A stretch of DNA of 64,000 bases from Linderina pennispora. Taxonomy: Eukaryota > Kickxellomycota > Kickxellomycetes > Kickxellales > Kickxellaceae. The position numbers and the translations under genes are program-made. Under the pieces are notes generated by a model. It was not told the origin of the DNA. It saw only the letters and a program-made list of their open reading frames with translations, and made no database searches. Numbering within the stretch: position 1 is the first letter of the stretch; the number at the start of each line of letters is the position of its first letter. Location: positions 123,554 through 187,553 of the forward strand of contig NW_024468267.1 of the NCBI RefSeq assembly GCF_002104995.1. Direction: 5' to 3'. Positions 42,354 through 53,649 of this stretch are shown one piece after another.

Positions 42354-43133
42354 GCGACAATGTAGACGGGTACACCATAGGGAGAGAAGAGGATAAATGT
42401 GGCACACTCATCTCACATATCTATCTTGGCATGGCCGCTTGTTCGCAAGCACATCTCTCCACATCAGCCCCACTCACCATGGATCAATGGGGGGGCTTTA
42501 GTGATATCTGCTGCCAAGCTATGTGCAAGGCCGCATGAATGCAATTGATACTCTTGGCGATAACAGACAAAATAGCCAACAGACAGATGTTGGTTTGAAT
42601 AGTCCTACTCACAGACACAAATAACATTGCCGCATACTGCACCACACCGTATACTTCATCAGCCTTTAGGCAATTGTAGTGCATGGACCAAGCGGCACAT
42701 TCTCACTGACCATTGACAGCATTCCACCGCTCTTGGCGTGGGAGGTCCTAGCTGCCCTCTATGTAAGTCTGATCCGAATCTATACTACTTGGAGAAAATG
42801 TCTCCAATCACCATGTGTAACTCAGCTACTATGTCCTTCGAACTAGTAAACCAATCACAATATGTTATCGCACTGTAAATTACATGGACATTATTTTCAT
42901 CGGGGTGGTGCGCCGACAAGTGCAACATATTTAGTACTGCAACCTTTTGTTTTAGTGTAGGGGTGTCATTTGGCTATTTTACATACCTTTATTCTCAATG
43001 AACTCGGTGCTCATCTTGTAGGTGTATTACCTTTGTGCTTTATTGCTATAAACCTGCTCACTGTATAGTACTGGAAACAAATACAGCGTTCTAACGATCT
43101 CTGCGAATTACATTCCTGATGAGGCAGCACCGC
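42354..43133. other. Intergenic
   Basis: No convincing gene. Short open frames (for example minus 42684-42484) lack family features. AT-richer than the neighbouring coding DNA. Confidence 0.45.
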
Positions 43134-43760
43134 CTAGTGATTGCGAACCTCCTGCACACATAACTGCCAAACTACCATGATGATTATGACGAGCAGCACA
43201 TCGATGACAAGGACCAGTAGCGGCCCATGCATTTTGTGGGTGCGTGTTACCATGGAGATCTGATATCATGCTCATCTTCAGCGTGACTAGGACAAGCAGT
43301 TTGAACACTTCATCCACAGGTTTCAGGATGTCTAAGATGCCTTGGATTTGGGAATACGACTTGGGTAGTGAAAAGGCTGCAATGGTTTCGTTTCCAGACT
43401 TGTCAGTAAGCGTCCATCGCGACCCGATCTTGCTCTTATGCCATTTGTATTTGCATCCTGAGGAGTCTACAAATTTCCATGCGCTGCTGTCTGCAAGCCG
43501 TTGTGATGCATGGCAGATTTCGCCAAATCCACTCAAACTGGCGGTAGTGTTGGTCATTGTGGCTGTCATTGATAGCACAGGGGTCCTCTGAGTGGAACCA
43601 CAGGAAGATTGTGATGTGCGGCTTGTATGCGTTTATAGTGTAGCTGGGATGTGCCGTGCTATTGGCATATACCTTGCCATTGATCGAGCTTTCATATACC
43701 AGAGACGTATCACTGGGCTCTCCATTGCAAATTGGTGTAAGAGACCGAGCGCTGAGACAT
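43134..43760 (-). CDS. Small membrane-anchored protein with tubby-like/DUF6593-like domain (frameshifted)
   Basis: Three open stretches join into about 205 aa: MSQRSVSYTNLQ, then SLVYESSINGKVYANSTAHP and INAYKPHITIFLW, then a core with SSAWKFVDSSGCKYKWHKSK, WTLTDKSGNETIAAFSLP and GILDILKPVDEVFKLLVLVT. A transmembrane helix (LLVLVIDVLLVIIIMVVW) and a short tail ending EVRNH follow. The pattern F-x-D-x2-G-x-KYKW, then a tryptophan strand, an IA-x-F strand and a final hydrophobic helix is that of fungal tubby/LURP-like or DUF6593 proteins. One-base shifts near 43717, 43570 and 43255 interrupt it. It could be decaying, but the indels are single bases as elsewhere in this window. Confidence 0.5.
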
Positions 43761-44144
43761 GCTACAAAACAAGAATACTAGGAAAACAGCCGGAAAGCAG
43801 GGCTTGATAGCGATTGCGTCGGGTTTCGAGGCTACGTGTAGCAACGAGCACTACATGTGTTGGGCTGTTTCCTGACACTTGGCATGCAGTGCCAAGATGG
43901 CACATGACGCAATCTAGCATGGAATATCCGAAAGCACGGCCAGATCTCCTAATCCAGACATTGCTGATACATTGATTTCCAGAATGTCCCACAACGGCCT
44001 AACTCGTGCGTGTCGCGGCTATATGCAGGCAGGGTCGGGCGCAGATTTCACCGTGCCGCTGCACCTCGCTGTTCACACGCTCCTTCTACATACCGGCACT
44101 TTCTACACTTGTAATCTAGCAACCACCAGCAATCACAACAAATA
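43761..44144. other. Divergent intergenic region
   Basis: Between the minus-strand anchored protein and MED20. A short perfect stem (CTTGGCA, 5-base loop, TGCCAAG) occurs around 43878-43896; it is too small to assign a role. Confidence 0.4.
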
Positions 44145-44826
44145 ATGACGGGTACGACCTGGGTTCTGCAGTGGAAGGATGCACAAGGCACGGCTTCGCT
44201 GGGACTGCTACAGGAGCGCTTGTTGCGCGGCCTACGTGCGAGCCTGAAGGGACGGTGGAGCCTCGATACGCGTCTGTTCCGGTCGCCACACAACTACCTG
44301 GAGCTGCAGAACATCAAGGTCGGGAACGCCGAGTGGCGACGCAGCCGTGCCCCTGGAGAACCGCGGCACAGCATCGGACAAGTCAATGTACCTGGTGGTG
44401 CGCGGACAGGGGGCGGCACGGCGGCAGTTTATAGTGATGGCTAGCAACCGCGTGGTGGTGGAGGCGGAGCCTGAAATGGAGTCGATCCTTTTGCGGCTCA
44501 AAAACCTGTGGACGCCTCGGCAGTCGGCACGGATCGAGGGATACAGCTACGAGGGAGACGACTGGGTGATCCACATTGGCAACATGATGGTGGGCACAAG
44601 CTACAAGGGCCTGGTGATTGAGATTAACTACCTGCCGTGCTCGAACCCGGACCAGACGTACGGGCTGATGCGCGAGCTGTTAATGATGATTCTGCCTGCC
44701 GATGCCCAGATCGATGTCAACAGCGGCGTGGACTACCGCCGGGCCGGGCTCGACCCGCATTGTATGACGGACCGCCACACTGCATACCAGTACGTGCACC
44801 TGTTTACCCAGAGCAGCCTTCTGTGA
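44145..44826 (+). CDS. MED20: Mediator complex head subunit Med20/Srb2 (one frameshift)
   Basis: Product about 227 aa. It begins MTGTTWVLQWKD, matching the Med20 opening (a short beta strand before LLxxRL). The second half carries the family core: KSMYLVVRG, FIVMASNRVVVEAEPEMESIL, IEGYSYEGDDWVIHIGNMMVG, GLVIEINYLPC and a final YQYVHLF helix. The frame changes by one base near 44325-44345. Med20 pairs with Med18 in the movable jaw of the Mediator head module and supports RNA polymerase II initiation. Confidence 0.85.
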
Positions 44827-44858
44827 AGAGGAAAACCCCGTTGTCGCCGGCGGGCTTG

Positions 44859-44865
44859 TGACTCA
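44859..44865 (+). promoter_or_regulatory. Gcn4/AP-1-type TGACTCA site
   Basis: Exact palindromic TGACTCA core in the 690-base region before the amino-acid permease, about 650 bases from its ATG. Known as the general amino-acid control element in fungi. A seven-base site can occur by chance, so function is inferred. Confidence 0.3.
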
Positions 44866-45515
44866 CTCTGGACCAGAGTGGAAACGGATGTTCGCTCGAT
44901 GTCGCACCAGCAGCGAGATTCCCTCCTCACAGCCTCGGCTTGAGATAGCAGCTCCAGCACTAGCGTTGCTCCCACGGATCATAAAATCGATAGCTGGCCT
45001 GTCTTTGGCAGTGTCTGCAAGAAAAATTTTCAGTTTGCATGTGGGAGGGGGAGTGTTCAAGAGCGAGGATCGGCTGCTAGTTGGACACAAAAAGAGAAGG
45101 CGGGGGCGAGCTACGGCACTAGGGATGTGTGAGAAAATGGGACTGAGGTGCCTCTGCCGATGCTGAAAGACCAGCTCGCATTGGCGGACACAAAGTGGGG
45201 GTGGATGCAGGCCTCGAATAGGAGCGACGTAATAGAAGGACAAATTGGGGACCCAGATGCCGAGAGATGGAGCTTCCTCGTATAGCAACGGCGCTCCAGT
45301 GCGAAGAACGGATTTTTTGGAATTCCTTTAAAACCTGTGGAACCAAACAGGGCCACACCTCCGCAATAATAAATTGGTTCCAACATCCTCTGTTCTGGCC
45401 CTCTTTTCGCTCCAATATTTTTTCATTACACCACATTCGCGACTTTTTTGCTTTTTCTTTTGCTACATCCTGCACATTTTAGACACATTTCCATCACGTA
45501 ATACTCCGCATCACC
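44866..45515. other. Intergenic, upstream region of amino-acid permease
   Basis: Long leader region ending in a T-rich tract before the ATG. Open frames inside (minus 45288-44863 and others) have no family features. Confidence 0.5.
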
Positions 45516-47213
45516 ATGGGGAGCACCGAAGCAATTGAAGATTTCGCCCCAACGCCACAGCCGCCCCGCACGGACACGATCTACCCTGCAGGTGCGCCAG
45601 ACATGGGGGACGAGAAGGACATCATGCGTGCCGACACCATGTCAGAGGACCTGGAGGACCAAAAGCAGGGTGCACCCAAGCTCAAGCGGTCGCTCAAGAG
45701 CCGCCACATGGGCATGATCGCCATCGGCGGCACAATCGGAACCGGCCTGTTCATCGGAAGTGGCACGACAATAGCAGAAGCCGGGCCGGCGGGTGCCCTT
45801 GTCGCCTATGCGGTGATGGGCTCGATGGTGTTCTTCGTGTGCACGTCGCTGGGCGAAGTGTCGACGTTCATCCCTGTCTCTGATCCGTTCAACCATTTCG
45901 CCGCGCGCTTCATGGACCCAGCGCTCGGATTTGCCTTCGGGTGGAACTACTGGTACTCGTGGGTGCTGACGGTGGGCTCGGAGCTCGTTGCCTGCGGGAT
46001 CATCGTGCAGTACTGGCTGCCGAACGTGTCTGGGTGTGCTTTGGAGTTTTGTTGCGTTGGTGATCATGTTCCTGTTCAACGCCGTCTCAGTCAGGGGCTA
46101 CGGCGAGGCCGAGTTCATCATGTCGTCGCTCAAAGTCATCACAGTATTCGTGTTCATCATTGTCGGCATCCTGACCATCACAGGAGCCACTGGTGGGCAC
46201 TACTATGGAGGTGAGATGTGGCATAAAGAGGGAGCGCCGTTTAAGGAACACATTGTCGGAATCCTGAAGGCCTGCATTGTAGCAGCGTTTTCGTTCCAGG
46301 GCACTGAAATCATCGGTGTCACCGTCGGCGAGTCAGCCAACCCGCGCAAGGATGTGCCTCACGCCATCCGCTCGGTGTTCTGGCGTATCCTGTTCTTCTA
46401 CGTCTCCTCAATTGTCATTATTGGTCTGGCTGATCAGTAAACCAGAACGATAACCTGGTTAACGGCGGTGGCGCCGACCAAGATCGGCCAATCACCGTTC
46501 ACAATGGTGTTCGAGCGGGCTGGAGCTGCCTGGGCTGGGCATGTCATGAATGGGGTTGTGCTTGTCACAGTTCTGTCCTGCTGGTAACTCGGGCCTGTAT
46601 GCGTCCACGCGCGTGCTGTGGGTGCTGGCCAAGGAGGGCAAGGCGCCGCGCATTTTCCGCAAGGTCACCAAGGGTGGAGTTCCGATCTGGGCTCTGTCAT
46701 TCACTGCCTTTCTGGTCGATGGCCATCTTCCTGATCTCGCTGGTCGGCAACCAGGTCGTGTATGTGTTTTTGATCAACCTCGCTGGTCTCTCGGGCATCG
46801 TGTTCTGGCTCGGCATCGGCCTGTGCCACTGGCGCTTCCACCGCGCGTACGTCGCCCAGGGCTACGACGTCAAGGACCTGCCTTACCGCGCTGCGCTGTT
46901 TCCGTTTGGTCCCATGTATGCATGCTTCCTGCTGACAGTCATCATTATTGGCCAGGGATATGGCACGATCTGGCCCAAGTTTGATGCGGTTGGGTTCGTG
47001 TCGACGTACCTAGCGCTGCCACTGTTTTTGATCTTCTGGCTTGGCTGGAAGTACTACAAGAAGACAAAGTGGGTGTCGCTGATGGAGTGCGACTTGGTTA
47101 CGGGCACGCTGCTCGAGATGGAGCGCAACGGCGAAATTGAGGTTTTCCCGCCCGAGCAGCCGGGCAGACTGAAGCGCATGCTGCGGTTCCGGGGCCGGCA
47201 GAAGTCAGACTAG
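45516..47213 (+). CDS. Amino-acid permease of the fungal AAT/YAT family (frameshifted)
   Basis: Plasma-membrane amino-acid/proton symporter, about 565 aa if joined. The cytosolic N-terminus leads to KRSLKSRHMGMIAIGGTIGT, GLFIGSGTTIAEAGPAG, SLGEVSTFIPV and FGWNYWYSW, the signature first helices. Later GTEIIGVTVGESANPRKDVP, NSGLYASTRVLWVLAKEGKA and a C-terminus with YGTIWPKFD follow. Family signatures are continuous but lie in different frames. One-base shifts near 46030, 46430, 46530-46590 and 46720 divide it. General YAT members carry basic or broad substrates; nothing here decides which. LYS1 lies 6.4 kb downstream, so a lysine link is tempting but unproven. Confidence 0.85.
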
Positions 47214-47356
47214 ACACATTTCCAATATATTCTGTTTTTCTAGTTTCCCATATACAAAAGCCCGCATTTCATGCAAACCCGGGGATTTGGAGGTAAAAAA
47301 ATTAGAAATCTGCCGAAAATAGCCCTCTTTATCTTGAAATAGTCGCTTTTGTAAAC

Positions 47357-48505
47357 ATGTCGGCAAAGCGGCTCTTGACGCTGGCGCGCGATACGTTCTC
47401 TCACGAGGCCACCATCAACTGGTTCCCGGGCCACATGGCGAAGGGCGTGAAGCAGATCCGCGACGAGCTGCGAGCAGTGGATCTGGTCGTCGAAACACGA
47501 GACGCGCGCATCCCGCTGTCCTTCGATCAACCCGCAGTTCGAGAAGCTGATCGGCAGCAAGGCGCGCCTGGTGGTCTACAACAAGGCCGACCTGGCGCCA
47601 GCAGACTTGCAAGACGCCGTGCGCCACGAGATGCAGAAGCGTGGCCAGCGCGCGATCTTCACAGACACAAACATCAACAAGAGCGTGAAGCGCGTGCTGG
47701 ACACAGGCGGTCAAGATGGCCAAGGCAGACCCCGTGAAGTACCCGCAGTTTGCCATCATGGTTGTTGGAATGCCGAATGTGGGCAAGTCGTCATTGATCA
47801 ATGCGCTGCGGCGGATCGGTGTCAACCGCGGCAAGGCGGTGAGCACAGGAGCAAAGCCCGGCGTGACAAGGACGATGAGCAGCAAGGTCAAGGTGTTTGA
47901 GTCGCCGCCGGTGTACCTGGTCGACACGCCCGGCGTGATGATGCCGTTTATTGCCGACCCAGTCACCGCGATCAAGGTGGCGCTGACTGGTGGCATCAAG
48001 GACAACATCGCCGACGAGCTGGTGCTTGCCGACTACCTGCTGTACCGTCTGAACCGCTTCGAGCAAGTCGAGTAAGTTGTTGACACCAAAACATTTGCCA
48101 TGCTATTTTTGGGGAGTCCACACACAACACATGTTGTTGACGAGAAGACTAACCGTTGTTATTGTTTTTATGTCTTCGATAGCTACTGCAAAGCGCTGGG
48201 CATTGACAGGGCCACCGACGACATCAACGAGTTTGTGGAGCATTCTGGGCAGGAAAATAGGCGCTCTACGCCAGGGCGGTGAGCTGGATGTCGACAAGAC
48301 CGTGCAGTTTTTCCTTCGGACTTACCGCCAGGGACAGTTTGGTCGCCTGTGTCTGGACGATCTCGACGCGAATGCGGTTGAGGAATTCTTCCAGCGGAAT
48401 CTGCAGGACGCACCACTGAGCAAAAACCAGAACAAGAAGCTGCTCAAGGCTGCACAGCGGCAGCGTGCAATCGACAAGGCCAGGGCCAAGAACCTCCGGA
48501 GCTGA
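47357..48505 (+). CDS. MTG1: Mitochondrial ribosome-assembly GTPase Mtg1 (frameshifted)
   Basis: Circularly permuted GTPase of the YlqF/MTG1 family. [11 protein letters not shown] is the hallmark opening, followed by [10 protein letters not shown], the G4 motif first (VYNKADL), then G1 ([15 protein letters not shown]), G2 region (KPGVTR) and G3 (VDTPG). A 111-nt intron (48072-48182) has donor GA|GTAAGT, branch CTAAC and acceptor GATAG. After it the helical tail reads [17 protein letters not shown] and [17 protein letters not shown]. One-base shifts near 47525, 47705 and 48250 disturb frame. Mtg1 acts on the mitochondrial large ribosomal subunit at the inner membrane. Confidence 0.9.
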
Positions 48506-48664
48506 TATGGCTGGGGGTTGTGTGGGACAAGGGCACACAGGACCGATGGAGAATGACCAGGGCCTGAAGCCTGCGGCTTATAAATTGCACAGCTTTTGCA
48601 GCCAAGAGCCTGTTTTTCATTTTGTTTTTACGCCCACTACCAACATTTTTAACACCCGGTTGCA

Positions 48665-49798
48665 ATGACACAGCCTGCTGGAAAGTCGCAGCATTTCACT
48701 GACGAGGAGAAGGAGCAGCTTGCCAAGCTGCGCGAGCAGCTCCCCGACATCATCCACGAGGCGGAGAAGCAATCCAAGGAGCCGGTCAGCTCCTCCCTCT
48801 GGGGCGTGTCCCTGCTGGACAAGGATGGTGCGGATGCCCGGGTGGACGTGATCCTTGGCCAAGTTCCTGCGTGCGCGACCCAACGATCTGGCCGCAGCCA
48901 GCACGATGCTGACCAACACGCTTCAAATGGCGCGCCGAGTTCAAGGTTGACGAGCTCATGGAGGAGGAGTTTCCCGAGTTCTTCAAGGAGGTCGGCTACA
49001 CGTACAAGCGCGACAAGCTGGGCCGCCCGGTCACCTACAACGTCTATGGCGGGCTCGACAACAAGAAGGTGTTTGGCTGATCTGGAGCGGTTCATCCGGT
49101 GGCGCGTGCAGCTGATGGAATCGGGGCATGCGCCAGCTGGACTTTGTCGACTCGTCGTACATGGTGCAGGTCCATGACTACAACGGCGTCGGCCTGTTCA
49201 GCTTCGACAAGGACGCCCGGGCCGCATCCAAGGCCACGATCCAGGTCCTCTCCGACAACTACCCGGAGTCGCTGGCCGTCAAGATCTTCTCGTACGTGCC
49301 GTCGTGGGGAGAGACCGTGTTCAACATCGTCGGCCGCTGGCTGTCGGAGGAGACCAAGAAGAAGTTTGTTGTTGTGAGCAAGGCCAGTGCTGAGAAGACG
49401 CTGGCGGAGATTATCGGCAAGGAGAATCTTCCAGAAAAGTATGGTGGGGTCGGCAATTCCGAGAGCGAGGAATCTGATGCTGCCAAGCAACCGCCCACGG
49501 CCGAGCCTGCTCACGCCAACCCAGAGGACGATGCCCCAGAAGCCCACCTGATGCGCCAGAGGCTGGCGTCATCGATGAGAAGGTCGATCAGATTGCCCAG
49601 CCCGCACCCACTGCTGCTCCTGAGGAGGATGGCGTCACTGGCAACACCGATGGGGCTCTGGCCAGCGAGACTGCCGGCATGCGCATTGACGACAAGGCTG
49701 AGGAGTCTACCAAGACCGAGGCGTCGTCTAAGACCGAGGAGCCAACCAAGAATGAGGATCTTGTGTCTACAGCAACAACAACGGCTACTACGTCCTAA
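48665..49798 (+). CDS. SFH5: Sec14-superfamily phosphatidylinositol transfer protein, Sfh5-like (frameshifted)
   Basis: CRAL-TRIO lipid-binding protein, about 375 aa if joined. The N-terminal helical part contains SSLWGVSLLDKD and a KFLRARPNDL-type segment typical of Sfh5. The CRAL-TRIO part carries RPVTYNVYGGLD, VQVHDYNGVGLFSFDKDARA, SDNYPESLAVKIFSYVPSW and KKKFVVVSK. The tail is Glu/Thr/Lys-rich and disordered. Shifts near 48860, 48925, 49065, 49130 and 49545 break the frame. Sfh5 moves phosphatidylinositol between ER and plasma membrane; some fungal Sfh5 proteins bind heme instead, which cannot be told here. Stop at 49796-49798. Confidence 0.78.
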
Positions 49799-49997
49799 AA
49801 GTCGACTGACTTTCAGTCGGCATTTTTGCAGCCAAACCCGTGTAGCCTCTGATATAATAATTTCGACTTGCTTAAAAAATTTTCGTACTCATTTTGGCTG
49901 CGCACAACCAGTGTTTTTTTTTTTTTTTGGATCCTGACACTCTTTTCTAGCTTGCATTTCCAGCTCTCTTCTGCAATGCTTTACTGCCCTCTTTCAA

Positions 49998-50768
49998 ATG
50001 ACCAAATTAACCGATTTACCCGCCGAGCTCATAATTCGAATATTTCTGTGCGCGGCGAACCCGGCATTCGCAGCGACAAATAGACTGATATATTCGTATG
50101 TAGGCAACCCGACACCTCGGCTCTGCTACAAATTTGCAAGGTCGCTCGGGCAGGGCATCCGATCAAACACCATTGCCAGCTGCCTTCCATACAAGTTCCT
50201 GAGCACCCAGGTACTGGATCAGATCACGAACGGCAATGAACTGATCACACGCCGACGGCGGAAAAAGAGCGAGCCAGCCATGCTCAAGGTAAAGGATATC
50301 AAGATCCCAGCGCGGCTGTTCACAGCAGACATAAAAGAAGACGATGCAGACGGCAAGCCGCCGGCGGCAAAACGGCGAAGGCTGACATATAGCGCGCCGC
50401 AAAAGCGGCTGTGCAAGAAGAAGATCAAGCTGGTTGAGCACCTGCTATCGCTGGGCGTGTCGGTGAAGGGAGCCAAGGGTTCGACAGGGCTTGTGCTGTC
50501 ATCCAAGGCCGGCAACCTGAAGATGGTCAAGCTGCTTTTGAAGAAGGGCGCGGATCCGACAGCAGGCGGCGAGAACAAGGCATTGCTGATGGCGGTAGTG
50601 CATGGGCACTTTGGTGTGGTTAAGCGGCTGGTCAAGGCAGGGGCTCCGGTCAACACGCTAGCACTGCGGTATGCAGTGCAGAAGAACCACCTGGACATTG
50701 TGGCCTGGATAATGAAGCAGGGCGTTGCGCCGGATATGGTGACGATCCAGCTTCTTGATCAATTATAA
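49998..50768 (+). CDS. F-box-like plus ankyrin-repeat protein
   Basis: 256 aa, single frame. The first residues (KLTDLPAELIIRIFLCA) match an F-box first helix. A basic, Arg/Lys-rich middle (about 75-150) contains two likely nuclear signals (TRRRRKKSE, AAKRRRLT). Three to four ankyrin repeats follow, for example TGLVLSSKAGNLKMVKLLLK, KALLMAVVHGHFGVVKRLVK and ALRYAVQKNHLDIVAWIMKQ. This layout suggests a substrate adaptor of an SCF ubiquitin ligase. Partner and target unknown. A long T tract (49912-49928) lies just upstream. Confidence 0.7.
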   Translation: MTKLTDLPAELIIRIFLCAANPAFAATNRLIYSYVGNPTPRLCYKFARSLGQGIRSNTIASCLPYKFLSTQVLDQITNGNELITRRRRKKSEPAMLKVKDIKIPARLFTADIKEDDADGKPPAAKRRRLTYSAPQKRLCKKKIKLVEHLLSLGVSVKGAKGSTGLVLSSKAGNLKMVKLLLKKGADPTAGGENKALLMAVVHGHFGVVKRLVKAGAPVNTLALRYAVQKNHLDIVAWIMKQGVAPDMVTIQLLDQL

Positions 50769-50909
50769 GGGGATTGCGTTTGCTGCCAAGGCGATGACGA
50801 CAGGTGATCGCGCAAGGGCAAGGAGCCGCAGCCTCGGCCATCTCTCCTCTCTGCCCTCTTCTTTGCTGTACTCATTCTCGCTGCATCTTGAGGCTGTATT
50901 TTACGGAAC

Positions 50910-51956
50910 ATGGCTCTTGTTGGACTCGACGTTGGCGGCTCGCTCACCAAAGGTTAGAAACCAGTCCTCCTTGTTTGTTGCTCGGGTACATCAAGCCCGC
51001 CCAGTATGCAGAATAGACTCCTTATCTTGTAGTTGAACCACGATGTAGTGCTGGTGCGTGCAAATGAGCCGAATGATGACACGTTATACGATAACAGCGC
51101 ATTGGTGCAGTTTGTTATCAAGTACACCGCAGCTGGTGCCCGAGTCCCTGCTGGCTGGCATGCCCAGAAGTCCCCAGAGTATCACCTGCTGCAGTTCCCT
51201 ACTGCCGAGCTCGAGGAAACCGTCGGCCAGATAACGCTGGCGGCGGATGCACAATCAGACGCCGCCAATCTCCCTGCTCTCCCTGTAGCAGCAACAGGCG
51301 GCGGGGCATTAAAGTACAAACACCTACTGGAGTCAAAGCTCCGGGTGGCAATCACATTCGTCCACGAGCTGGCAGCGCTATCAGCGGGCTGGAGACACCT
51401 CCACGCCGACAAAGATGCGCTGCCGGCATTGGTGACAAATGTCGGCACCGGCGTGTCGCTAATCCGTATTGATAAGCACGAGTTCGAGCGCGTCACGGGC
51501 AGCGGGCTGGGTGGAGCAACTTTCTGGGCGCTCTGCCGGCGTCTGACAAAATACGAGCGATTTTCAGACATTCTGGACGGGCTTGTCCTGGGCAATCCAG
51601 GGAACGTCGATACGCTGGTGGGCGACATCTACGGCGCCGAAGCCAGCAAGGAGATTGGCATGCCGGCCGACCTCGTTGCGGGCTTCCTGGGCAAGCTCGC
51701 TGAGGACAGCAAGGACGCGGATGTTGCTGCTGCCTTGCTGCGTCTGATGGCCAGCAATCTCGGCCAGATTGCCGTTTTCCAGGCCCGCAGCCTCGGGCTC
51801 AAGCGGGTGTGGTTTGTCGGCGGGTTCGTCCAGCACTCGGTGGTGCAGAAGGCTGTGGAGCAGGCCGTGTCGTTTTGGGCTCAGGGAACAATCGAGACGC
51901 GGTTCGGTGGCCAGGAGACGGCGCTGGGCGCGCTGGGTGCGCTCTTGGCCCGCTGA
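50910..51956 (+). CDS. CAB1: Pantothenate kinase (eukaryotic type II)
   Basis: First step of coenzyme A synthesis. Exon 1 (50910-50952) carries MALVGLDVGGSLTK, the ATP phosphate-binding loop. An 80-nt GT-AG intron (50953-51032) follows. Exon 2 has VAATGGGALKYK, VTNVGTGVSLIRIDKHEFER, TGSGLGGATFWALC and NVDTLVGDIYG, all PanK hallmarks, ending near ETALGALGALLAR. The predicted join puts exon 2 one base out of frame with its long open stretch. Either a base is missing near the acceptor or another border is used. Otherwise intact. No mitochondrial signal, so probably cytosolic. Confidence 0.92.
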
Positions 51957-53033
51957 GCGACGCAGGCGGCGAACCAGAAGCAGCTGGGACTATTCACTTG
52001 CTCCTCCAATGCCGCCATGCAGCCTGGCTTTTTCCTGGAGTAAAAACGCCAGACCTATTCTCCCATTGGCGAAAAAACGCCTGCGTCCTGGTCAGACCCC
52101 CACCGAGCAACAAGCGATGCCGGGACAATGTGAACGCATGCAGACGGGCATGTCCACTATTAGCGAAATAAATACCACTGCAGCCTGCAGCCAGGCGTGA
52201 CTCTGGGCCAACAGAGGCGACATCCATGTGCGAGAGGCAGTGCGGCCTTTGTGTTTCACGTCCTCCTCTCGCCCACCCTCCCCTGGGAATCTGCTTGGCT
52301 GGGAAATATCCGCGGGCTCTGGTGCCCCACACACACACCACCCGCTAAACGCTGAGGCGGACTGGATCCCGGCTGATCTGCTCGTCCTGTTTCCCTGAGT
52401 CGGTCCTAAAGCAGTCTACCAGCGGGCCTTTGCCCAGAGCACATGCACAGCACAAACAGCAAAAAACAAAACCGGCGTACGTGGCGGTTTCGGTCCTTCG
52501 GCCGTGGGCCGGATGAAGAGCGTCAAGAAAACGAGTCACAAAACCCCCAGGTCGATCTGCACTATTTACCGCAACAAACATTTGCAAAGCTGAAGCGACT
52601 GGTCGTCCCACCTGCAAAAAGCGAAAGAAAGATTGCATATTTCCAGCCCTCGGCGTGTATGCGGCCGCGGACGAGACACCGCGCTGTAAATCTTGCCCAC
52701 CCTCTATTTGGCTGAAAAATATAACCAGCCTGGCTCAGCGACACTGGCGGCATGGGAGATGAGAAGAGGGAGGCGCTATTTTTCTTTCACAAGCAGCAAA
52801 ACAGGCAGAGGGAAAATGTGAGCATTTCGCTTTTGGCTTTCGGCAGCTTCCAGCGGAGCGCATGACGTGCGTTCTGGTGGCCACTCCTTTCGCCATCGTG
52901 CCAAGCGAACTGTAGCCTGCCGCTTGGTATATAAAAGGCGGGGCCACAGCACCCTCCTCTCCAGCACATCTCACAGCCCCTACATTCCAGCCTTCCTCGG
53001 ACTTTTCTAACCTTCTTCCATATCTGCTTCAAA
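51957..53033. other. 1.1-kb intergenic promoter region
   Basis: No coding sequence supported. Minus-strand frames here look like composition artefacts. The right part is the promoter of the small mitochondrial protein gene. Confidence 0.5.
52928..52938 (+). promoter_or_regulatory. TATA box of the small mitochondrial protein gene
   Basis: Consensus TATATAAAAGG 106 bases before the ATG at 53034, followed by a C-rich leader. A near-perfect TATA is unusual in this window and suggests inducible or high expression. Confidence 0.65.
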
Positions 53034-53333
53034 ATGTTCGCCCTTCGCCAGTCGTCCAAATTCGTCCGCCCGGCCCTTGCCCGTGCCTACATCTCACACA
53101 TCCCGCGCGTCGCCAACATGGGCGGTGCCTCGACCAGCGCACACGAGCACTCGTCTTCTATCGACACGTTCAACGGGAACCTTGTTTTCAACGAGGACAT
53201 CGCGATCGAGAACTTCCACGAGAAGGCCATTGCCAAGGACTCGATCCTGGCTGCCACCAACTTTGACGAGATTCGCGTTGTGCCGTCGGCCTCATCGAGC
53301 TACCAGAACGTCCATGTCGTCTATGGACACTAA
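53034..53333 (+). CDS. Small predicted mitochondrial protein, unknown family
   Basis: 99 aa, intact. Residues 1-29 (MFALRQSSKFVRPALARAYI and onward) lack acidic residues, are Arg/Ser/Ala-rich and can form an amphipathic helix, with a possible cleavage site after RAY. The mature part is short, mildly acidic and soluble, with no cysteine and no membrane segment, and ends VHVVYGH. I do not recognise the family. The strong TATA box and codon use typical of its neighbours argue that it is a real, probably abundant protein. Confidence 0.65.
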   Translation: MFALRQSSKFVRPALARAYISHIPRVANMGGASTSAHEHSSSIDTFNGNLVFNEDIAIENFHEKAIAKDSILAATNFDEIRVVPSASSSYQNVHVVYGH

Positions 53334-53649
53334 AAAAGGCAATCCAGCCGTTATATTTCTGTATCAATAGTCAGGAGGGCCACCACGCTTATCCTCCTTT
53401 TTCATCAACAATGCTTTAGCAAATGCAGATAATGATGTGTGGAACACTTCCATAGAAGGCATGCTGTATGTATCCGCCACATGTGTCGCATTCAACCATA
53501 GCACCTGGTCTACCGCAAAATAGCGGCATCAGCCTTTGGGCCTCATTGCGGATTGATGACAGGCCTGGACAAGCCACATATGCACACATGTGTACGAAGG
53601 GACTAGAGATTTGGGCATATATATATATATATTAAAATGGGAGATGCTT
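53334..53649. other. Convergent intergenic spacer
   Basis: 3' flanks of the small mitochondrial protein gene and LYS1. A short TA dinucleotide run occurs at 53616-53631. Nothing else seen. Confidence 0.5.
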
